Below, in pieces: positions 58,435-64,000 of a DNA stretch of 64,000 nt. The notes beneath the pieces are model-generated. The model made no database searches and was not told the origin of the DNA. It saw only the letters and a list, made by a program, of their open reading frames with translations. Where the stretch lies: positions 1 to 64,000 of the forward strand of contig JAWKHI010000026.1 of assembly GCA_041394885.1 (NCBI GenBank), given 5' to 3'. The stretch is from DSOI01 sp041394885 (lineage in GTDB: Bacteria > Acidobacteriota > Terriglobia > Bryobacterales > Bryobacteraceae). The position numbers were made by a program, and so were the translations under genes. Within the stretch, counting starts at the first letter, position 1, and each line of letters begins with the position of its first letter.

Positions 58435-60219
58435 CTACCCGCGCCCTCCGAATAGCTCTGCCCGGTCCTGCTCCGCGAGCAGCGGGGCCTGCAGACGCAC
58501 CGCCTCCCCTGTCGTCTTGAACAGCAGATCCCCGTGCCCGAGCAAAGCCTCGGCTCCGTTCTCCTCGAGCACCATCCGGGATTGCGTGGCCGAGGTCGTC
58601 TTCAGGCACACCCGTCCGGCGAGGTTCGCCTTCAAGGCCGGCGAGAGGATCTGGGCGCGCGGATCCTGCGTCGCCAGCACCAGATGAATGCCCGCCGCGC
58701 GGGCCTTTGCACCCAACTGGACGATGGCGCGTTCCATCGGCTCGCGGTGTTTTTTGTGCGCCACCAAATTGCCGTACTCGTCACAGAAGCAGACGATCCG
58801 CGGCAGCGCGCGCTCGCCAAGGGTGCGATTGAGTAGGTCGAGGTCGGTGGCGTAGTTGCTCGCGAAGAGACGGTAGCGCCTCTCCATTTCGGCGATGAGG
58901 CGTTCGAGTCCGGAGATGGCCTCGCCGGGCGTGCTCAGGATCGGGAATCCATCGAGCAAAAAAGGCGACCCGGACAATTCCTGGAACGTGACCCGCTTGG
59001 GATCGATCAGCATCAGGCGCAGCGTTCGCGGCGTATTCACCGCCACCATGCTCGCGATGGCGGTCCGGAGCCACTCGCTTTTTCCGCTGCCGGAGGTTCC
59101 GGCCACGAGCATGTGGGGACAGTCGGTGCGGAGGTCGGCGAAGTGCGGGCTCCGTTGCAGATCGACGCCCACCAGCACGGAGGAGTTGCCGGCCGCTTGC
59201 GGGAGGCTTGGGCGGACTTCGGCAAAGTGCAGCGTCTGGCGATCGGGCCGCTCCAGGTCGACGACGAGCATGCCATTCTCCACCCGGATGAGCGCCGGGC
59301 GCGACAGCCGCAATTGGACCCCGATGTCGGAGCCGAGCGGGAGTATCCGTCCCACCTTCACGCCTGGGCCCGGCATCAGGTGGAATCGCAGAAACGATGG
59401 GCCCACCACGGGATCGTTTTCCAAGGTCACCATGGGCCCGAATTGTTCGAGCACCTGGACCAACCGCGTTCCGAGTTCGCGATGGGCGTAGGAGGGCGAT
59501 GGAGCCCCGGGCCGCCCGAACCCGGCGATGCGCCCAATCAAGGCGACCAGCTTCGGCCGCACCGGAGCGATCTGTTCCTCGCTGAGAGTGGACCGTTCGA
59601 GCGCCGGCCGAAAGTGGAACAATCCGATTTCGCCAAGCCCTTCCTCCGGCCGCGCCCGCAGCATTTCATGGTAGAGGCACAACTGGGCCAGGTCCGCTTC
59701 GGGCGCTCCGGCGCCGAGCTTGAGGTCAATCACGCACCAGCGCCTGCTGGCCGGGTTCCGCCAAACGGCGTCGACGGCGCCGGTGACGAGAACGGGCGCG
59801 GGCCAGGAGGGATCCTCAATCCGCCACTCGAGTTGTTCTTCCACCGACAGCGCATCGCGATCCTTCATCCCGTTGGCAAGCATCTGGCAGACCCAACCGC
59901 AAAGGTGACCGGTGGCTTCCCACAGCGACAGCACCTGCGAAGCGGAGCCGTGGAGCGAGGCTTGGCTCTCGCGCAACCTCGGCCCGAGGATGGTTTCGTA
60001 GACGTGAGCGGCGAGCCGGTCCGGATGATTGACGTCGTCGGGGTCGAGCACGGCTTGCCAGTTGCGCAGCGGGTCCGGCCCCATGAGGACGCGGAAGGAT
60101 CGATGAAACAGAGACCCGAGCATTGCCGTGCTCGGTTCGCCCGTCCCGGGTTGACCGCCCGCGGCGCGCCAGATCTCGCGCCGCACACCGGAAACGGGGA
60201 CGCGGACGGGTTCAGGCAT
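58435..60219 (-). CDS. RecB/Cas4-type nuclease fused to an FtsK/SpoIIIE-type motor
   Basis: A 594-residue protein. The N-terminal part looks like a PD-(D/E)XK nuclease of the RecB/Cas4 kind: H39 in LGSLFHRSF, D150 in TGAVDAVW, D165-x-K167 in CVIDLKLG, and Q179 with Y183 in DLAQLCLYHEML. The C-terminal part is an FtsK-type ATPase: Walker A GTSGSGKS (374-381), LMLIDPKRVTFQEL, Walker B with D480-E481 (VCFCDEYGN), and LVLATQDPRAQILSP. It has no membrane segments, unlike cell-division FtsK. The start at 60219 (MPEPVRVPVSG) overlaps the preceding gene's stop. Together this is a DNA-pumping nuclease, last in a three-gene operon. A defence role is inferred. Confidence 0.8.
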   Translation of the reverse strand: MPEPVRVPVSGVRREIWRAAGGQPGTGEPSTAMLGSLFHRSFRVLMGPDPLRNWQAVLDPDDVNHPDRLAAHVYETILGPRLRESQASLHGSASQVLSLWEATGHLCGWVCQMLANGMKDRDALSVEEQLEWRIEDPSWPAPVLVTGAVDAVWRNPASRRWCVIDLKLGAGAPEADLAQLCLYHEMLRARPEEGLGEIGLFHFRPALERSTLSEEQIAPVRPKLVALIGRIAGFGRPGAPSPSYAHRELGTRLVQVLEQFGPMVTLENDPVVGPSFLRFHLMPGPGVKVGRILPLGSDIGVQLRLSRPALIRVENGMLVVDLERPDRQTLHFAEVRPSLPQAAGNSSVLVGVDLQRSPHFADLRTDCPHMLVAGTSGSGKSEWLRTAIASMVAVNTPRTLRLMLIDPKRVTFQELSGSPFLLDGFPILSTPGEAISGLERLIAEMERRYRLFASNYATDLDLLNRTLGERALPRIVCFCDEYGNLVAHKKHREPMERAIVQLGAKARAAGIHLVLATQDPRAQILSPALKANLAGRVCLKTTSATQSRMVLEENGAEALLGHGDLLFKTTGEAVRLQAPLLAEQDRAELFGGRG

Positions 60220-62080
60220 CGGCGGCCTCCGGCGGAGATCCTTCCACCGGCTGGAAAAGAACCAACGGAGGCCCTTCCAAAACTCCGAACTGCATTGGAT
60301 GACTAAGCGCACATCTGGCTACTTCCTCGAGCGAATGAGAGATCCGGAGGGCGGCCTGCTCCGCGCTGATCACCCTTTCCCGGTAGACCAGTTCCGAGAG
60401 GCCCGCCAATAACGGATCGGCGGGAGATGTTTCAAATAATTGATCGCGAAATTGTTCCAATTGCGGCGGCAGGTTATCGAGCGCCCACCGTGTTACTTCC
60501 TCTTCGCCTATCGGATCGCCGTCGTTGGCGAGTTCGCCGGCGCGCGCCGCGGTGACCATGTCGCGAATAGCCTGGAGCGCGGCCACCGCCTCCGGCAGCG
60601 GGGTGACGCGAACCGCGCCGCGCTGCTCGAGCCCGGCCAGCAACTGCGCGCCTTTCGCGCCGGGCCGAATGGAGGGATCGCACACCAGGATGAGCCGGGC
60701 GGCGTTGGAGTCCCAGGCCTGGTTCACTTTCTTCAGGCGGTTGGTGAAGGCATTGCCGCCTTCGAAGCAGAACACCGCGGCTGTATGACCGCGGGGGCCG
60801 CGGAAAGCGAGTTGGGCCCAGGAGTCGATATCGGGGCGGGGGCCATTGAACTTCGCCCCACTACCGCCGAGCAGCCAAGGCAGCCCCTCGGCCACCTTCT
60901 TCTCGCCGGGACGTCCGGCCGAAGACTGGCGCGCACGGCGGAGATTGTTCTCATACTCCTCGCGCAGCACCTCTTCATTCGTGCGCCGTGGCGCCGAGGA
61001 AGGAGCCTCTCCCATCAGGCTGGCGAACAATGCCTTGCCATGCTGCAGAAGGGCGCGCGGCAGGCATGCCCCGGTGGTTGCGAACAGAGGCTCGAGATCG
61101 GCGTCGCTCAGCGGCCAGAGGGGTTCGCCGGGATGCGCCTGGCGCAGCGAAGCGAGACCGGGAGCGGCGTCGAGGCGCGCCTTGACCAACTCGTGCGCCA
61201 TGGCGAGATCGATGGGGCGAAGCTGAATCTGGTCCTGCCGGAAGCGGTCCCAATCGGCCCTGAGCATGGCGTCTTCCAGGCGGGGCTCGAACTCCGACAC
61301 GACGCAGGAAAGGAAGAACAGATGCTGGTGACGGGCGTGCAACTCCGATACGGCGCGACCCAAGGCGTGGTACCCAGTGTTGTCGCCGGTGTAGCGTTCC
61401 AGCCCTTCCACTTGATCGAAGCAAAGCACGGTGGGAGTGGGCGCGATGAATTCGAGCAGGGCGTGCACGGCCTGAGCGGCTTCCATCTCCCGGCTGACGT
61501 CGGCATCGTCGAGGTCGCCTTCGACGCCGAGCGACTCGAGGTCCTCCGCCCGCAGCGCTTCGCCGCGCAGCCAGGCCCCGGCCACGCGACGGTGACGGCC
61601 GGCGGCCAGCGCGCGCAGGACCCGGCCGGCGGCCAGGTGCATGGCCTCGACGCGATCCAGCCGGTTGCCCGGTTCCGCAAGCAGCAAATCGGCGCGGCTA
61701 CGGGCGCCCTCGACCGGCTTGAGCAGATCGGCAGCGATGGTCATGCGGAGATGGCGCCAGAGGGTGGCTCCGCTGGCGTTGCAGCGGACGTAGAGGAAGA
61801 CGGTGTCCGCGACGCCCTCGCGGCGATTGAGATCCAGGCGATTGCGGAGACGCCCAAGAAGGTGGGTTTTGCCGCTGCCTGGAGGACCGGTTACGAGCAC
61901 GGCGCCCTTGGCGCCGAGTTCAAGCTGACGGATCTCACCCCGGATGCGCAGGAAGGCGTCGTCGTTGATGCTGCCCACATCGACGCCAAGGCCGGTCCAC
62001 GCCGACTCGAGGGCGGCGCTGGCGAATGGGTTCGCCTGAAACGGAATCCGGACGGCCCTACCGCGCGAAAATGGAGACAT
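60212..62080 (-). CDS. AAA/ORC-like P-loop ATPase of the nuclease operon
   Basis: A 622-residue cytosolic protein. It begins with an NPF-type lead (IPFQANPFASAALESAW), then Walker A TGPPGSGKT (64-72), a long insertion, Walker B VLCFDQVEGLERY (218-230) and a sensor-1-like LFFLSCVVSEF. This resembles ORC/STAND-type ATPases used as loaders or sensors. The second half (from about 390) contains AQLAFRGPRGHTAAVFCFEG and LILVCDPSIRPGAKGAQLLA, which I cannot assign. It overlaps the upstream gene by 23 bp and the nuclease-motor gene by 8 bp. It may load or license the motor. Confidence 0.75.
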   Translation of the reverse strand: MSPFSRGRAVRIPFQANPFASAALESAWTGLGVDVGSINDDAFLRIRGEIRQLELGAKGAVLVTGPPGSGKTHLLGRLRNRLDLNRREGVADTVFLYVRCNASGATLWRHLRMTIAADLLKPVEGARSRADLLLAEPGNRLDRVEAMHLAAGRVLRALAAGRHRRVAGAWLRGEALRAEDLESLGVEGDLDDADVSREMEAAQAVHALLEFIAPTPTVLCFDQVEGLERYTGDNTGYHALGRAVSELHARHQHLFFLSCVVSEFEPRLEDAMLRADWDRFRQDQIQLRPIDLAMAHELVKARLDAAPGLASLRQAHPGEPLWPLSDADLEPLFATTGACLPRALLQHGKALFASLMGEAPSSAPRRTNEEVLREEYENNLRRARQSSAGRPGEKKVAEGLPWLLGGSGAKFNGPRPDIDSWAQLAFRGPRGHTAAVFCFEGGNAFTNRLKKVNQAWDSNAARLILVCDPSIRPGAKGAQLLAGLEQRGAVRVTPLPEAVAALQAIRDMVTAARAGELANDGDPIGEEEVTRWALDNLPPQLEQFRDQLFETSPADPLLAGLSELVYRERVISAEQAALRISHSLEEVARCALSHPMQFGVLEGPPLVLFQPVEGSPPEAADA

Positions 62081-62900
62081 AGTAGTTGCCGTATCCGTCG
62101 GTTACCAGTTGTTCGCGTTCCTGCTCGGCGATCGCCTTGGCGAAACCATGGGCGTTTAGGAACACCTTCGCCTCCTTCTGCAGGAGGAGAGCTGCTTCAT
62201 CGAAAGTCCGCTTATCCAGGGCGGCCAGCTCCGGCTGGGTGCGGAGACGCTGGAAGGTGACGCTGGCGCCGGGAGAGAAGGCGATGCGAGTCATCGCATC
62301 GAACAGGCGGGTGGCGATGGCACCGATGGCGGGCGTGGACGCGGTGACCGGCGAGGGCGCGGGCACCGGCGTACCCTGGGCGCCCCCGAGCAGAGTGCGG
62401 ATTTGAGACGCCGGCCGCTCGATGCCGAACGAGGCGAGCAGCGCCGCGATTTCCGATTCGAGGAACGGCCAGGGATGGGCGGTGTCAATCACTCGCTTGC
62501 TTTTCGAGCCCGCGGCCGCGGGCATCTCGCGCAACCGGCCCTCGCGCAACAGCGCGTCGCGAACCTTGTTGACCAGCCCTTTCTGGAGCTTGGGATCGCC
62601 GGCGGCGGCGCGTGTGGCAAGTCCAGTCTTGCCAAGCATCTCACTCGCGGCGGCCAACAGACGTTCGCGGGCGAGCGTTTCCGGGTCGCGATTCCAGTAA
62701 TTCTTTCCCCATGCGAACAGGCGGCCGGAATCGACGTCGCCGGCGAGCATCGGCGCGATGTGCTTCGCGGCGAGCTTCTTCCCATCCACTTTCGTTCCGG
62801 CGAAGGCGCGCGCCAGTTGCGCGGCCGACAGCGGGGATTGCGCCTGCTGGATCGCCTGAACAAGGGCCTCCCGGATACCGGGCGGGTCCATTGGACTCAT
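62058..62900 (-). CDS. Helix-turn-helix-like protein, first gene of the nuclease operon
   Basis: A 280-residue protein without a known family. Residues about 8-60 (IREALVQAIQQAQSPLSAAQ and the helices after it) look like a winged-helix segment. Two later stretches (around 85-150 and 155-175) have the same helix-rich, basic character, including KLQKGLVNKVRDALLREGRL and FLESEIAALLASFGIERPAS. I start at 62900 (MSPMDPPGIR). It overlaps the ATPase gene, so all three are made in fixed proportion. It could recognise DNA and recruit the ATPase. The function is unknown. Confidence 0.65.
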   Translation of the reverse strand: MSPMDPPGIREALVQAIQQAQSPLSAAQLARAFAGTKVDGKKLAAKHIAPMLAGDVDSGRLFAWGKNYWNRDPETLARERLLAAASEMLGKTGLATRAAAGDPKLQKGLVNKVRDALLREGRLREMPAAAGSKSKRVIDTAHPWPFLESEIAALLASFGIERPASQIRTLLGGAQGTPVPAPSPVTASTPAIGAIATRLFDAMTRIAFSPGASVTFQRLRTQPELAALDKRTFDEAALLLQKEAKVFLNAHGFAKAIAEQEREQLVTDGYGNYYVSIFAR

Positions 62901-62967
62901 GAACCCAAAATAGCACCGAGTCGCAGACGGCCCCACCTATGTGATGCAATAGCTGGTCGAGCAAGCT

Positions 62968-64000
62968 ATGCCGGAGACAGGATACTGGGACAAGACCGAT
63001 CGTTTTGAAGAGAAGCTGAAACTGCTCGAGACGGCGTGGGCGCGGCGTGACTACCGTCTGGCGCGCGCGCTCACCGCGTCGCTGCGCAACACCGTGCTGC
63101 AACAGGAGCAGGAGCATACGCCCGACGAAACGCCGCTGGCTCCCATACCCGCGCACGGGCGCGTGGAGGATCTGCCAGCGGCATGGCGCGAGTGGGCGCG
63201 CGGGTGGCGCCGGTTTCTGGTGATTCACCTCGACGAGACCACGGGCCAGGCGCGCCCGCCAGAACCGGTGGAGGTGGCGTTGCGCTTCCCGATCGGCGAG
63301 ACGGTGGACCTGTCACGCGAGATTCGCCTGGCGAGGGTCGACAACGGAGCGTTGGTGGAGACGGCATGTCAGGTGCATGGCGAGGTGGCGCGGCGGGACT
63401 ATCGCGCCTGCCGGCTGCTGTTTTTGGCGGCGTCGCCGGCGCACACGCGATCCACGTGGCTGGTTTTCTATGGCAATCCGGACGCGGAACTGCCCGATTA
63501 CCCGAGCGATCTGCGCGCGACGGGAGAAGGCTTCGCGCTCGACGTGGAGAACGATTTCTTCCGGGCGTCGCTATCGCGGCAGATGGGACAACTCGAACGG
63601 CTGACGTTCAAGCGCGAGCACGGACTGGAGTTGTTCGCGGGCGGCGAAGGACACGGCGAGCCTCCGGGGATCGACTGGGCGCATGACTATGTAAGTTCGG
63701 GTAACTTCCAAAAGCTGCGGATTACTCTTTGGGACACGTGCCCGGACTATGAGGTGATTCGCGGCCCCGTAGCCACCATCGTACGGCGCTGGGGGTTCCC
63801 CTATTCACCTGTACATCCGGTGTTTTCGCCCAGCCGCGTGCATATGTTCGTGGAGTACCGTTTTTACGCGGGCCTGCCGTGGTTCCACAAGACGGGGCGG
63901 ATCGACGTGATTCGCGACGTGGAAGCCGATGCGATGCGCGATGACGAATGGGTGTTTTCCGGACAGTCTTTCACCGATTCGGTATGGATGGGCCCTGACG
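62968..64000 (+). CDS. Large unknown protein, N-terminal part only
   Basis: The frame opens at ATG 62968 (an in-frame stop lies 18 bases before it) and continues to the window edge, giving 344 residues. There is no signal peptide. A helical start (DRFEEKLKLLETAWARRDYR) is followed by beta-rich sequence: EVALRFPIGETVDLSREIRL, LDVENDFFRASLSRQMGQLE, LRITLWDTCPDYEVIRGP and VHMFVEYRFYAGLPWFHKTG. The pattern reminds me of the beta domains of rhamnogalacturonan-lyase-like or other polysaccharide-processing proteins, at low confidence. It is divergent from the nuclease operon with a 67-bp gap. Confidence 0.6.
   Translation, partial: MPETGYWDKTDRFEEKLKLLETAWARRDYRLARALTASLRNTVLQQEQEHTPDETPLAPIPAHGRVEDLPAAWREWARGWRRFLVIHLDETTGQARPPEPVEVALRFPIGETVDLSREIRLARVDNGALVETACQVHGEVARRDYRACRLLFLAASPAHTRSTWLVFYGNPDAELPDYPSDLRATGEGFALDVENDFFRASLSRQMGQLERLTFKREHGLELFAGGEGHGEPPGIDWAHDYVSSGNFQKLRITLWDTCPDYEVIRGPVATIVRRWGFPYSPVHPVFSPSRVHMFVEYRFYAGLPWFHKTGRIDVIRDVEADAMRDDEWVFSGQSFTDSVWMGPD

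Noticed and set aside
1..64000. tRNA, rRNA, insertion sequences, integrases or prophage genes
   Set aside because: I looked for cloverleaf-like sequence, transposase and integrase motifs on both strands and found none that I could support.

Overview
The window is about 64 kb of GC-rich chromosomal DNA, densely packed with genes on both strands. I see no rRNA, tRNA, CRISPR array, insertion sequence or prophage. The mixture suggests an Acidobacteriota genome, most likely the Solibacter/Bryobacter branch. The reasons are the many secreted enzymes with Tat-like or Sec leaders (sulfatase, RidA, FAH-type hydrolase, xylose-isomerase-like barrels), FG-GAP and propeller proteins, many HlyD-type adaptors, a subtilase with Trp-Gly-Thr-Asn repeats, and a Rho with a long disordered leader. 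The taxonomic call is inference; no marker rRNA is present.

Layout. 0-6.2 kb (minus strand): a truncated Lhr-type helicase, a tandem two-domain mannonate-dehydratase-like protein, a RidA protein, an HlyD-type adaptor, and a TIR-domain protein fused to an HU-like segment and translationally coupled to a small HU-like gene. 6.3-14.2 kb: a tiny secreted Lys-rich protein, a sulfatase with an alpha/beta hydrolase, a class II-type cytochrome c, an L-fuconate-dehydratase-like enzyme with an FG-GAP protein, and a DUF2200 protein. 14.3-19.4 kb (plus strand): a glutathione peroxidase with an in-frame UGA and a bacterial SECIS-like hairpin, a LuxE-like/LuxC-like pair, and a nucleotidyltransferase/TIM-barrel pair. 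19.4-28.2 kb: a beta-propeller protein with an S55 peptidase, then glnS and mreBCD.

28.2-38.5 kb (minus strand): one run of genes holding three HlyD-type adaptors, a MacB-like permease, a TolC-like channel and mutL, with no ABC ATPase. 38.7-45 kb (minus strand): engB-rho, a lon gene broken by many one- or two-base shifts, and clpX. 45.2-49.5 kb: an FAH-family protein, a TIM-barrel protein, a subtilase and a small secreted protein with one frameshift. 49.6-56.6 kb (plus strand): a self-contained efflux operon, TetR-TolC-HlyD-ATPase-ATPase-permease-permease, laid out like ybhGFSR with its CecR-type regulator, behind a clear promoter and operator.

56.8-62.9 kb looks like a small accessory or defence island. 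It holds a kinase-like protein, a VapBC toxin-antitoxin pair with a promoter that predicts an almost leaderless message, and a tightly overlapped three-gene operon. That operon encodes a helix-turn-helix-like protein, an AAA-type ATPase, and a RecB/Cas4-type nuclease joined to an FtsK-type motor. A truncated unknown gene closes the window.

The strongest candidates for new biology are the nuclease-FtsK operon, the HU/HU-TIR pair, the predicted secreted selenoprotein peroxidase and the nucleotidyltransferase/TIM pair. The frameshifts in lon, one adaptor and one small secreted gene look more like uncorrected sequence errors than decay.
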